Assembly: GCA_000827325.1 (NCBI GenBank) | Contig: KN832871.1 | Coordinates: 1,302,001 to 1,366,000 of the forward strand | Reading direction: 5' to 3' | Origin: Oidiodendron maius Zn | Taxonomy: Eukaryota > Ascomycota > Leotiomycetes > Myxotrichaceae | Length of the DNA stretch: 64,000 bases | In this document: positions 10,491 through 23,200 of the stretch, piece by piece | Position numbering within the stretch: position 1 is the first letter of the stretch | Layout: each line of letters starts with the position of its first letter | Notes under the pieces: model-generated | Told to the model about the DNA's origin: nothing | The model's input: only the letters and a program-made list of their open reading frames with translations | The model's database searches: none | Program-made: the position numbers and the translations under genes

Positions 10491-12139
10491 CAACCAAAGC
10501 CCGGCGCTCTCATGAATTACACTCTATCATATTCTGGGTCCTAGCTCGGGCACCATCGACCATACCCTGGGCCTGATACACCACCACGTGTAGATGACTT
10601 GTGTTTGAAAGCAGCTCGGAGCGAACTTTAGCGGCATTTTGATGCGTTTTGCGGAGCATACCTGGCGGCGTTTTTTGCATCGACACATCAGCGATTGAGC
10701 GATATTTCGGGAACACATTGACTACAGCCGCCTCAATTTCCTTCTTCTTTTACATAATAATGGATACCATTTCCTTTGTCGTTTGTCTTATCAGCACAGC
10801 GAGTTCTGCTTTTCGGGTATCAGTCCCCTCTGCCGCTAGCTCGGTTTTCTTTTCAATCGCATGTGGCAGGACCGGGCGGGTATTTTTTGAGCATTTTCTG
10901 GCTATTACAAAGAGAGTACCTAGAGACAGGGAAACACGCAGCAATGCAGGTCTCGGCGCGGCAGGATATATTGTTTTCTTAACACTCGATCGTTGCCTGT
11001 TTCGTTTGTCTTGCGGATATGCCTTTTACGATCTATCACGTCTATATAATGCCCCATGATCTCTCGGCCGATTGATGGCTTGACGTCTCTTTCGCTTTGG
11101 ATAGATTTTTGGCGCATGGATCATGATGAGATGACGGGTATATACCGGCCTGAGGTCTGCTTGCAGATCCCCAGGAGAACATGCTAGACATGTTGACGAC
11201 GACAGACACCTCGAAGGTACAACAACAGACGACACAATGCCACTTCGCTGCGCGACTGCGGCACCGGTGTTACAGTCGACCTCGCCCGGTGGTCCGGCTG
11301 CCCATTCCGTCCTCTTCCTACCAACTTTTCGAATCGGGATAATCCTGCGAGCCGGGAATCGATAGATTCTGGGAAAATGGGGGTTTGAGGGGGGGGTGGG
11401 GTCTGGAGCAAAGAGCTGTAGCTCATCTCACTATATTCCCACACACTTGGTTATTATATCTTCTCGACTAGTGAAGAGTGTGTGAGAGCGCCTAAACCTG
11501 CTGTGCAGCTAAGGCATGGGATGCTGGGTTCGCTCCTCGTCCTGGCGGCGATTATTCTAGTAGTTAAAGAGTAATTAAAATCCAAACCCATTATCAAACG
11601 ATCCTTCGTGTTCCACGTAGTTCCGTGAACATTGTATACGCCTGGACGTTTTACGTGTCGGCTCCTGGGGCGCAGGCGCCAGTGCAACGGTAACCTTGTA
11701 GTGCCTCCGTTGCACAGAAGTTGGCCGATCCTGCGACGCTTTGACAGAGCTGCCCTGCCATGGAAGCTTTGGACGAACATTCCACGATACTACCTTACTA
11801 TCTCGCGCTCTATCGGACCGTAATCTGGGGCTCCTTCCATGAATCGCGTATGCTGGTAGGGCTGCGAGTCCCCTGTCTCATCCCTGATAATCAAGAACTG
11901 GGAACCACTCCGAAGGAAGACAGTGGGAAACTGTTCCCTGTTTTCCTGATTAAGGGGCTATTCGCATCGACTGAACGGGAACAGCAATCTTGCTGTCACA
12001 TTAATCTGTATTGAGGAATTGCTTACCTACGTTGGATGATGGATTTGAATACGAGGTTGGCGAACACTTTTGGTACTCCCTGTTTCAGGTAAGGGAATAT
12101 TGAGAATCTATTAGATCGCGGGGTGTATATTCACTATAA
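10491..12139. other. Intergenic region between convergent genes
   Basis: About 1.6 kb between the 9465 gene (rightward) and the beta-glucosidase (leftward). It contains short G tracts near 11390. Short ORFs on both strands show no recognisable domain; no RNA gene or repeat was seen. Confidence 0.5.
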
Positions 12140-15093
12140 TTAAACAGGTGGGACTCTGCCATTGGTGCATGTCCGTTTGAGGCTGTCACAGGCCAAGGTC
12201 AGATTGGCAGAGCTATCGCCAATCCAGAAGAGAAATGGAGCTGTGCTGCTCACTGGAATGATCCAGTTCTGGGAGACCACGTCCCAAATGCTGAGATCCT
12301 TCCTGGTTATTTCCAAAGTCAAAACCTCGCTCTCTCCAGGTGCAAGTGTGTTTGTCTTCTCGAAAGCCCTAAGCTGTATGATTGGAGTGTCCCAAGGGTT
12401 ATCACTCGGGTACTCCACGAAGACCATCGCCACGTCTTTCCCTGCTACTTTCCCAGTATTCGTCACTTTCACGCTAATGGTGAACACGACATCCCACAGG
12501 GCTGGATTCCCGCCTTGGTCCCCCCCAGCTGGCGGATCGGGTTGGGGAATTGTCTGATATCCGGTGGGATAGTCAAACTGTCCAGATGAGGATATCTCAG
12601 CTGGGGAGTCGAGATACGCGTACAGATACCTCCAAATAGCGTCGAATCCTGCTGGCCAAGCTGCTTCAGCAGCAGGCGGAATTGCACTACTGTATACTGG
12701 CGTTGATCCTTTGGGAGCCCTGGCAGGGGGGACAGACGATAATGGTGTCGCAGCAGTTATAGTGGCGCTCGTTCTTGTGAAGCTCGTATATGACAATCCA
12801 TAACCAAATGGATATCGGGCAGAGATGTTATGCTTGTTTAGATAACGATAATCGATATACAATCCCTCGGAGAAAGTGTCCTGAACTTGGAATAGCTCGA
12901 AACCGACCAGGCTGACTGAAGATGGATAGTCATCTTCAGCAACCGGAATGGAATACGGAAGATGCCCACTGGGAGAATAATCACCAAAGATGATATCTGT
13001 CAACGAGTCTCCAGCTTCTTGCCCTGGTAAGTGGGCAAAGACAACGGCTTTCACTGCCGGGAGTTCTATCCAGTTCTCAACGAGGATTGGTCCTACGGTG
13101 TGAACAACCACGATCACAGTGTCATACGTTGCAGCAGCGGCCTGAACAAGAGCATCACCATTATGCCAAGTATAGAGTCCACTCGCAGATCGATCACCAT
13201 AATTACCTTCAACGGTATCTTGATTCTCTCCGGAGTCACTGTTGATGAATACCATCGCAACATCCCCAGGTTTCGCAGTGAGGCCGGAAGGAAATGTGTC
13301 GCTAGAATAATACGTAACATTCGTGACCTTGCGTTTGATAGCATCAATTGGGGCATCAAGATATGGGTAATTTGCAGTTCCTGAAAGCATGAATAAGTAT
13401 AAGTCATCCAACAGCTAGTGATTTATCTTACCACTTCCCCAACCCATTCCTAGCACACCAGTATCACAGGCCTTGTCAGTGCAGGAATTTATCCCATCTG
13501 GATTGTTTTGAGCATCCTGGCCAAATATCTTCAAGACTGTATTGACAGACAGCGGGAGCGTGCTATCATCATTCTTCAACAGAGTGATTGCTTCCCTAGA
13601 AATGTTGCGGACGACTATGGCATGATCGGCTTGCACATTCACATACTCATTTGTGACACAGGTTGGTGAGAATAGTGCTCCAGGATAGCCTATTATTTAC
13701 GTTAACGAAGCACAAGCAGTTCAAGAGGTAGAAGTCTCACAGGGTCCGGAAGCATCAGCGGTATTCGACGAGAAGTTTGGCAGTGGGTAATCTTGATCCT
13801 GCCCTAACTGAAACCAAGTAGCTACAATTCGAGTAACCATATCGTTCAAGCGAGACAGAGGGACTGTACCGTTGAGGATACTAGTTGAGAGTTCGTAGGC
13901 CCAGTATGCTAGGCCGAGAAGTGGAATATCCCCATCTAGATGTAGTGGATGTTAGAAATTACGCAGGCGGATCAGAAGATGGGGGCCACTGTGCCGAAAA
14001 GCGCACGCTCCATGAGCAACTTGCCCCTTTTTGACGACTTGGCTGGAGAGCAAGCTATACTTACTCCAATTGGAGCTATTTGTATTGGGAAGTAATTTAA
14101 TGAACGGAGGCTCTTACCGCCTGGCATTGCCATGTCCAACCCGGCTAGAGCTGAACTAACGCCTCCAATCTGCCCAAACCAGTCCGACATAACCAGCCCC
14201 TGGAACCCCATCTCATCTTTCAGGATACCATTGAGGAGCATGCTGTTTTGAGAGTTATCGCTACCATTCACATCGTTATAACTGGCCATGACTGCTCCGA
14301 CTCCCGCCCTGATAGCCTCGGCAAATGGCCAAGCGTAGAGTTCATGAAGAGTCCGATCATCAATGTTTGATGAGATGGCTTTCATTAATCCGTGCGGAAT
14401 AATATCCATGCGATACTCCTCCTGCTCATTGCCGACGAAATGTTTGACTGTGGCAATTACGCCGTTCTCTTGTATTCCCTTGACTGTCAAGGCACCCCCA
14501 TGTGCTTGAAGTACCGGATCGGCTCCAAAGCCCTCCCAGTTTCTCCCTCCTCTAGGTTTGCGACCAAGAGGTCCTACAGTTGGTCCAAGCTGCACGTTTA
14601 CCCCTTTCCCTCGAGCTTCTGCTCCAATTGCCAGTCCCCGAGCATACATCAGTGCTTTATTAAATGTAGCTCCTGTGGAAATGCCAGCGGGAAAGGCAGT
14701 ATTGTTATCCGTCCTTGCTACTCCCAACGCAGAATCTTGCAGGCAGAGGTTAGGGATTCCAAAACGCAGGGCCGAGCCAGTGTTGCCCACACAGGGGCCC
14801 ATTAGATATCCAGTCCCAGTTGTCAGGTTGACTTTTTCTACCAGAGTCATATTCTGGACTACTTTCTGGGCCTTTGCGTACGACTCGGTCCAGTTGGAGA
14901 CCCATCCGCCTGGCGGCGTAGGGTAATAGGGTGCAGCTACATATCCTGCTGGAACAGCATCGCGCGCAGCGACGGAGGCACCTTGGAGGTTCCTGATTCG
15001 AGCCGCTTCCGCAGCAAAGTCTGGTTCGGCCACTAAGGATAAGACTGGCGAGATAAATGTACAAGAGACGAAAACAAAATTGGTGAGCAACAT
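12140..15093 (-). CDS. bglF: Secreted GH3 beta-glucosidase, BglF-like
   Basis: Hydrolyses cellobiose and other beta-glucosides outside the cell. Four exons on minus: 15093..14118, 13935..13741, 13689..13432, 13380..12140 (889 aa; all junctions keep frame). A hydrophobic N-terminus ([20 protein letters not shown]) fits a signal peptide. The GH3 N-domain runs from about residue 60 with [31 protein letters not shown] and [10 protein letters not shown]; the nucleophile is the Asp of VMSDWFG near residue 304. The C-terminal domain ([33 protein letters not shown]) and the fibronectin-III-like tail ([20 protein letters not shown]) are present. Layout and motifs match Aspergillus BglF as I recall it, better than the BglA or BglG types. 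Probably under carbon-source control, though I did not map regulator sites. Confidence 0.93.
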
Positions 15094-15876
15094 TGCAGCA
15101 GTGCGATGCTAACAATCTTGTAAGCCTGTCAAAGGGAAGAGACTGAAGATATCGTGAAGACAGCCATGAGAGAAAAGAGGAGATAGAGGGGTCACAGTTT
15201 ATATCGAAGAGGAACAACCCAAGAGGCTTTGGTCCCGTGAGATCTATCCGAGAATCAGCCGATGCACTCGAGGCGAAGAAAGATATCGCTAATCCTTTTC
15301 TGGTATAAAAATTGCCTATTCAGGCAATGATAGCGCGGGCATTAAGCTCGTGCTCCGCTCTGGTTAAAGGTTGGGCTTGTGATTGCCTATCGCGGAAAAC
15401 ACTTTCTGGGCAGCTAGAAGAAGAAATCATGTGGAAGTGAAGTGAAAGGGAGGATGCTTGTCTAAGACATCTGTACGCCTCGGTATTTCATTCCATTGCG
15501 GGGGAGCCAAACAGCCAAGACATCTAGTACAGTACATCGGGAACGTCCTGTCCAGTCCTGGCCGCAAGTTCAAGCCACAAAAGTTCGATACAGGAGTTAA
15601 AGCGACCACTGGGCTAGATCTCGATTCGACCAGGTATAGATACCTACCGGGCCTACATATGTACAGACATAAAACAGAGAATAGAGACATAGAGACGTAA
15701 ATGGAAGATGGTGGTGGTGGTGATGATGCATATTCGAAGAGTTTAGCGAATGGGCCACTTTGATCCATAAACCGAACCTTCTTCCCATTTGATGCCTTTG
15801 CAACAATATTTCCGGGAGCAGTATACAGGACAGGAAAACGTACACTGTCCTTGGTAGTGCCGTTTTGATAATTTCA
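15094..15876. other. Upstream region of the beta-glucosidase
   Basis: Promoter side of the leftward beta-glucosidase and 3' flank of the leftward membrane-protein gene. There is a short GGT/GAT-repeat tract at about 15705-15727. No other feature was recognised. Confidence 0.5.
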
Positions 15877-16717
15877 TCACCCTTCCAGCTCACTAACTCC
15901 GTGGTGGGCCGCTAGTTGTCCTGGTGCTGTCGCCCCACTTACTTCATTCGGAGCGTAATAGCCTTCCAATTCGCCCCTAGGCAGGACTGCTCTGCTATCC
16001 TTTTCAAGATTCACTCCTTGTTGTGAGATTTGTTCATCAATGCGCTTCTTTGCTGAGCTTCTCTGCCTCCACCATATCCAGGCTACCGCGGTTATGAGAA
16101 AGGCACCCCCGACTCCACCGACAATGCCACCAACAACGGGTCCAGTGTTTGCCTTTGAATGGGTTTCTGAAGTTGTCGTAGGTGTTGTGGTTACCGTAGT
16201 GGAAGTTGAAGTTGGGAGAGTTCTGGTAATGGAGGCCGACGACGTCCTCACTGCCATGGCATGTGTCAGCTCTAACTTTACTGCAGGGCGAGGCTAAAAG
16301 AGTTACCTTGGCCGCTGCTAATGATAGGGAGCAGGACCTGGCCGCTCATAAAAGTATATCCTGGCTCGGCACACCCATCGCTCCCTTCTGCAGCATATCC
16401 GGTGAATCCCTTCTTACAGCAGAAGTACCCGCCATTGTCGTACAGATCCCAAGTTTCGTTCGCGCACTGCGGATTCTCTAAGAGAGTACTGGTACAGTTC
16501 TCAGCCGAAGGACAGCACTAGGAGGCGGGATTAGCATATCTTTCAGGGCGTTGAACCCCAAACAATTGGAACTTACATCAACGTTATATTGTTGGGGGCA
16601 GAATGATTTTGCAGGGCAACAGGCGTGGTAGGGTGCGACCGTCTCCCCGCAGTCAACCTCATTGGCTTGGCATGACCCGTTGCTGCGAACCGCAAATCCG
16701 GATGAGGAAACCGACAT
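15877..16717 (-). CDS. Cys-rich single-pass membrane protein
   Basis: Three exons on minus: 16717..16577, 16517..16307, 16250..15877 (241 aa; phases 0 and 1 fit). The N-terminal 115 residues are Cys-rich with regular pairs (VDCGETVAPYHACCP, DCCPSAENC, GGYFCCKKGF) and end with a Gly/Tyr segment. Then come a Ser/Thr-rich stalk (TLPTSTSTTVTTTPTTTS), one transmembrane helix (GGIVGGVGGAFLITAVAWIW) and a short basic then polar tail. This architecture belongs to a fungal family of uncharacterised surface proteins, possibly wall sensors. No classical signal peptide is visible: the protein starts directly at MSVSSSGFAVRSNGSC. A missing 5' exon is possible but I found none. Confidence 0.82.
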
Positions 16718-17247
16718 CGCTGATACTTAGGGCATTCGAAATTAACTGAAGTCATAGGAAGAAGGAGATGGAAGGATGAGGTCAAGATAAAAATCCGTAA
16801 TGGCTTAGATGGTCACACTTGAAACTGCCAAATGAGGTAAGGAGCAGCGTCAATCCCCATTTATATCACAGGCACGGGATGATTTTCACGTACGACAAAC
16901 TCCGCCTTGTATAACCGGAAATCATCCTTCCGTCCTGCCTCTCCTCCATAAGCCTGGGAGGCAGCTGTAAACAACACCGGGATCGCTTATAGAGCGGGAT
17001 TCTCTATCATGGTGCATCTCGCACTTTAAGCTTTCCTTTGGACCGACATGACTCAATGTGTAACCAAACAAGACTTCCCCCAGATATCCTTTAATTTGTT
17101 TAAAGTATAGTCTGAGAGTAAGGAGTGTACGCCGAGACATCTAAGAAAGGAACGGAGTTTGACAAGCTGTAAAGTTCTCATGCCAACCTTCCCAACCATG
17201 AATATTGATCCATACCAAAAGGAATATAATTCTCCTTTTAGATATTC
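16718..17247. other. Intergenic region
   Basis: 5' flank of the Cys-rich membrane protein and 3' flank of the DUF3074 gene. No feature was recognised. Confidence 0.5.
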
Positions 17248-19254
17248 CTAGTGTCCGTCATTGTCAACAAGCGCCTTATTCGCCGCCTGCAGGTCCGCTA
17301 CTTGGATCTTCAAGCTTTCTCTCTCCGTCCTTAGTAAATTGGCCTCAACTCTGGCATCCTCTAGTTCCTTTAATATTCGAGCCTTATCATCCTTCTCACT
17401 GGTCTTCCGCCTTTTCTCCTCGGCTTTTCGTAACTCCTTTTGCTTCTTTCGCTCTAGCCTCTCGATCTCTTTTTTATGTTTCTCTTCTGCTTTGCGCAAT
17501 GCTTCTTCATCCCTGCTACTGTCTTCATTTCTCTTGTTCGCTTCCTTTTCTCGAGCCTTGTTTAACTTTTCGTCTAACTTTCTTTTTTTCCTATCCAGCT
17601 TATTTAGTTGTTTTAGCTCATGGGTCTTTGCTTCTACACTCCCCTTCGCTTGTGTAGTCACAGTTGAAGTGGCATTGCTATAAACTTCCCCTTCATTGAC
17701 TTCCAGCGCTGAGGCAAAGCTGAGGTCTGATGAGAGGCTGCTAATAGATGATTTAGAGTGGCGCAATGGCGACTTATTATAGCCGAAATTTGTCTCTTCA
17801 TCCGTATATGCAGAAGTCTGCTTTGAAGTGATTGCTGGTATATGCATAGGAATAGGCCCATCTTGAGCCTCTGGGACTATCCCGGATAGCCCACTTGCAT
17901 TGTCTGAAGTCAGTTCTTGGGACTTTCGAGTGGTTAAGTCAGCAGAAGGCTCTCCAAATGAGTCTGTGCGGTTGTGTGCATGAAAATTGCCCAGATATTT
18001 TTCATTGTCGTCCTGAGTCATATGCCTGTTTATTCCCATGTCCTTTTCGTCCACTTCTTCGCTTGGTGTTTCTTCATCAGTATCAAAATCATTGATGTTC
18101 TTAGAGTTGGCCCAGTCAAGAAATTTACTTGCATCTGTTACGATGCCGTTAGGTGTCCCCCGTTCGACCATGAACCGTGGCACACTGCCTCCAGGATCGC
18201 TCCGTGTAATCATGATCCACTCCACAGGGTTGCCGGCGGTCCTTCTGCGGCTACGGGGCGACAGGTCACTGTCAGATGCCGCTCTTTCGTCGTCCGAATC
18301 ATCACTCTTGCTCGCTTCTCGAGGGCGATTCTTTATAGAGCTGCGTAACATGGCTTTACTAAGTGAAGAGTTTCGGCCCGTGTCGATCACATCCTTAAGA
18401 TCTGTCGTGGATGCAGATATAAGGCGCGGTTTTTTCATTGGAATCTCCCTAATATACTCAACGGATTCATACTGTCCCCTCACATAACCGTCTCGAGGGG
18501 CCGTGTCTTTGTGCACACAAGGCCGGGATATTACCATAAAATGTCTGAGCGGCCCATCTTCGTCAGGTACATCCTGAGGAAGTTGATCTGAGGTAAGAAA
18601 CATTGTGACAAAATCTCTTGGAGCGGTTGGTCCGGGAAACTGAGCGGACAATAGATAGACTGGATATGTTAACAAGTTACATCTGAGCTTCATCGGCCTC
18701 TACTTACCTTCTATCTTCCCAATCCCCGTAACACGCCTATACTCGACCCTCTTCTCGGCGCCGATACCTCTAATATTTCCTTGGCCTGGTCTACCATGGT
18801 CTTTCATTGTCTCACAAAACTCTCTCTCCAGTCCTTTCTTCCATTTTTCAAATTCCAACCCTTCATGGATACTTCTCCTTGCAAACCACGATCCCTTGCC
18901 GTCTTTCGCGCCGAGCTTATAAACACTTATTCCAAGAGGATTATCCTTTGGATTTAGTTTCACTGGCTTCCACTCCCTTTGCAGGCCCTGGGAATTTGAC
19001 TGAAGAGGCAAGGAACGTGCCGATGGGCCCGAAGTTTCGGACCCTGATGATGCGCCTGACGGCGAAGTGTTGCTCGTGTTTGTCTGCCGCTGCGGCAAAA
19101 TGGAATTGCTGGATGAAGTCGAGCCGGGAACAGAGTCAACGATTAGTTGCCCATTGTCGAAAGCACTCGAGAGTAAGGGTTTGAGGTTATCTAATGAGAC
19201 AGCCGAGAAGTCTGCGGGGCCGAGTGTCTCGAGGGCTGCTTGCAGGACCGACAT
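17248..19254 (-). CDS. DUF3074 (START-like) domain protein
   Basis: Two exons on minus: 19254..18708 and 18659..17248 (652 aa). The start is the ATG giving MSVLQAALETLGP; a longer frame upstream begins with a non-ATG codon. The DUF3074 domain, a START-like lipid-binding fold found in fungi, spans roughly residues 85-340: NPLGISVYKLGAKDGKGSWF, SIHEGLEFEKWKKGLEREF, GQGNIRGIGAEKRVE, then after the intron LLSAQFPGPTAPRDFV, DGYVRGQYESVEYIREIP and NPVEWIMITRSDPGGSVPRF. The middle is acidic and Ser-rich. The last 130 residues form a highly charged coiled coil (KKRKLDEKLNKAREKEANKR). Ligand and location are unknown; the coiled coil suggests a tether or dimer. Confidence 0.88.
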
Positions 19255-20296
19255 GTCGCTTGCTTGCGCACCTGGAGGTTGCAATGCTGTCTTGTATTGA
19301 GATTACGGGGCTGTGGCACAACAGAGGGCAGCCATTCGATGCAAGGGCCGTATGATCCTCCCCAATGTTACGAATATCGCCCGACTTGTAAGCCAGGACG
19401 GCATGGAGGAAGAACGGATTATTCCCCGCTAGTTGTACGAGAATGTTGGATAAAGAGTGGCAAATTCAGTCAGCATGAGGAGCCATTGTTAGAAGATGCA
19501 TCAGAATCCTAAGCCACAGGATTTGTCTCGAGCCTGGAGGGAAGCGGTGCCAATCCTTCTCCGGGTAGTCGGGTTGGTTTCATCGTTCGCGATCAGATAA
19601 GCCGCCTGCAGGTGACGTAGTCGCGGAATCCTCGCCAGTTTCTGGACCCTTACCGCGTCGCGGCTCTTTTGATATATCCCTATTCGTCCTTCATCTCTTT
19701 GGAGGGTAGAGAGACAAGAAATAGAGAGCGTGCATACACATGACAACTCCGGCATTGACCCAGACGACGAGAATTTTTAAAGATGCTTGGACAGGATTGT
19801 GCATGTCTACAGTGTGGTCTTACTGTACCTCAATAGAAGCCCTTACCGCCTCGTTACCCTGCACGACCGCTGGAATACTTGCCACGCGCAACGCCTTTGG
19901 CAACCCGGGCGGGCCGGCAGGTCGCTTTTTGTATTGACTGAATTTTCTTTTATTCTCTAAACATATTTGGGGTAGAGTTCCCTCCTTGGGTAATAGTAGG
20001 GGTGAAATGTGACTTAAAAGTGGCATCCATATTTACCGAGCGAGTCGTAAATCTATTCATTTTCGTTCAGACATACCTACGTACCATTCTATTTCAGTCA
20101 TGGCGGAAAATTTAGGTGTTTAAAGAAGCTGAGCACGTCTAGGAGAGAATGAAATTGACGTAAAGCTTTGCATGGCTCGATTCTACCAGTACAAGCACTA
20201 TAAATACAGCCATATTGGCGAAAACAAAGCTAGCCAACACTACCCATAACGCTTGGGTTTCATATTTTCATACAGTATAATACATCTGTACAAGTA
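19255..20296. other. Intergenic region
   Basis: About 1 kb between two leftward genes. A minus-strand ORF at 19501-19755 and short plus ORFs show no recognisable family. Nothing else was seen. Confidence 0.5.
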
Positions 20297-23200
20297 TCAT
20301 CCAAAATTAAGGTATTCTTGACCCTCAAATAGCTTTTCCTGCTCCAATTTACAGCTGTTGCAGTATTCTGCCTGCCATTCCCGGAGTTCATCCAACCTGC
20401 CCTGACTCTCCCGGTGATGGGTGGAAAGGACCTTCTGGGAATCGGACAGTCTGCTACTTCGACCCTGCACGATATTCGTATGATTGTCTCGCAGCATCGC
20501 CTCTACCTGCCTGCACCTACTGTTTTCGTCAAGAAGCCAGTTCTCCCATTCCGCCTGGAGCATTTCTTTCTCAACACTGTTAACCACACGCATTGCAACA
20601 ACTAAGTTGTGGCGATATGATCCCAGGTGTTGGCGTGTTCGTCTCAGGCGTTTGGCTGTTGACCGTGTCGCTGTCTCCAAAAGGGAAGCCCCAGCAACCT
20701 CATAAGGCGCATTCATATCCGTAGCATTAGCTATCTCTATGAAGTGCGCATGACTAGTGAAGAGTGAAGAGTAAGTATGTATGGCCGAAGTCCAAGGTAG
20801 GGAATGCTTACCACTTGCTGCCGGACTCGCCTAGCAATTCATCTGGTAAGGCAGTCAAGGCTTCGTCAAGGTCTTTTAGGTAGATGGCCTTGCTCATCAT
20901 AGTATTGGGCCCGACGCCGATCCTATTCATGAATCTTGCAGCGCTGCGCTCAGCCCACCAGTCGGAAGTATCCCTTGAGGTGAAGATGGCATTCATAAAC
21001 ATGCTCAGAAGAAGCATGGAGAGTATAACACTATGGGCGCTCATGATCTTCCATAGTGATCGGATACCAGCAAAAGCCCACATCATCAAGGACGAAATAG
21101 CACTCTCTCCAAAAGAGCGAAGGGTCTCGAACAACATATGTGTGAGGGTGCGTTGTTTGATCTGTGGACGCTTTGATAGGCCTGACTGAGCACCGGGGAA
21201 TAGGGCAACTGACTTCTGCTGGCCTATATAGCCAAAGATATGAATTGCTTTCTTCGTCCGGCTCTGCGGTCCAAGTTTACGCACTTGATCCGCTATGACA
21301 TCCGCCAGATCTAGTGCGTCAAGCCCACAATCATCCAACGCTTGTCGTTCAATAAGACTTTTCGAGATATGTTGCTTCGACCATTCTATTTTGGTGTAGA
21401 TAGTCAACTTGCATTTCGATTTTGCAACGTGAGTAATAACAATCTTGGATACCAGCATGAAATCTTTGTGATGGGGCAGGTGCCATGGGGTCTTCTTATC
21501 AGTAATAACATAACAGATGTGGTCGTTCATCACGTCAATGATTTGAGAATCAACCACGTTTGCTTGACGAGATCGACCAAAGATATCCAGATAATCAATC
21601 TGGAAATCGAAATCGCGCCGCATATGTCCACCCTCCACTGGAGTCCATGGCCCTTGTGAGATTCGCTGAGCTCGTCGTTCGTTATATAAAAGTTGAAACA
21701 CGGCGCTCTTGTCACCGAACATAACATGGAACAATGCCTTAGGGCTGACTTCGAATTCTCGCTCGACAACTTTTCGTTGCATACCCTGTGGTTCATACTC
21801 CACTGGAGTAGATGGAAGGTGAAATTTTGTAATCTCCTTCTTCTTCTTCCCGAGCTGCAATCCTCTATCGACGTACAGCGCTGCTTTCACATCACGATCC
21901 TTGCGAACCCGCCCAAGCCCAACAACTGTGTCGATTGGGGTATTGACGGAGACATCCTCCCAGCTTTCGGTGCTTGGGGTTCTCGAAGGCTCCTGAGTTT
22001 CCAAATCAATCAATGAGGTCATGATGTCTTCTAGACTCATAACCTTTTCTGACTGGGATATATCTATCAAAAAGTCTAGCCTTGAGTGAAGCAATCGCAG
22101 CGGTTCCAAAAAAGTCTTGATTGTTACTCGAGTGAAACCTTCCTTCGAGAAATCATCCCGTAAGTGAAGGAATATAAAGTCGCAGTCGTCACCCGGAGCA
22201 GCAGTCACTTCCGTAATAGCATGCATGCTCACTCCAGATGTCAAGACAAGTCCTAGGTGGTGACTGTAGAAGTATATATCATTCCGAGTTACGTAGACTC
22301 TACCCGGGAATTCTTGTTGCTCGCTGGGGTTCCAAGTTGCACGAAATACAAGTAGCAATTTGTCGGACCGCGAGACGTTTGGGAAGAGCATCCGGAACTG
22401 CGCCTCTTGGGTCTTCAATTCCAGTGGATAATTGCTGGGAAATACTTCCGGCTTAGGGGCGGTAAGCTGGCTCTGCAGGCGAGAAGCATCTGTGTCGACG
22501 CTGAATGTTTTGCGGTGTGTTGTAGATAAGGAGGCTAATTTAATCACCGGATCAGGAGATACGTTGATGGTGGGATTTACAGAATCCGAAGATCCTGAGT
22601 CCAGCTTGCGGAATTCGTCGGCCCCTCCCATAAGAGGGGATTGAATAGATTGTAATGTCGGGCTTGGCGGGCTAGATTGAGTTGTAGCACCGGAGGACTT
22701 GATCTCCCCGTTCCGTAGGTGATTGATATAACCCCAGTTACTGGAGCCCCACATGTTTGCCATGATTCCACTTGGCATACCACCAGTTGCATCACTTCGG
22801 CCGATGCCTATACCACGTTCACCACTGACTATGACAGCGGTCTTGCTCAGGTTCGTCGGTGCTGGTGGATTCGCGAGCGTGGAAGGAGCTAGAGTGTTTG
22901 TATGTGACTCTATAGTCGGCAATTGCAGTGTCTGCGGTTTTAAACTGGTCCAGCCAGCTTGCATGATTGATGGCGTTGAATGCACGGGCAAGATGTTATG
23001 GCTGGCAGATATCAAACTGGCAATGCCACCGGCAGACGCGGGCGATCCCGCAGACAGCCCTTCTGATGGAGCGATTGAAGGTTTTCGAAGATCCAGTTTC
23101 TGCATGATTCTGGCCGCGTGGTCTCTACTACTCTCACCTTCTTCTCTTGTAGTACCAGTCCTGCGAGGCACATCAACGCTAGCGCGAGGAGGTAGATTGC

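Noticed and set aside
19501-19755. 84-aa minus-strand ORF with basic, helical composition
   Set aside because: No recognisable family, no neighbouring exon that extends it.
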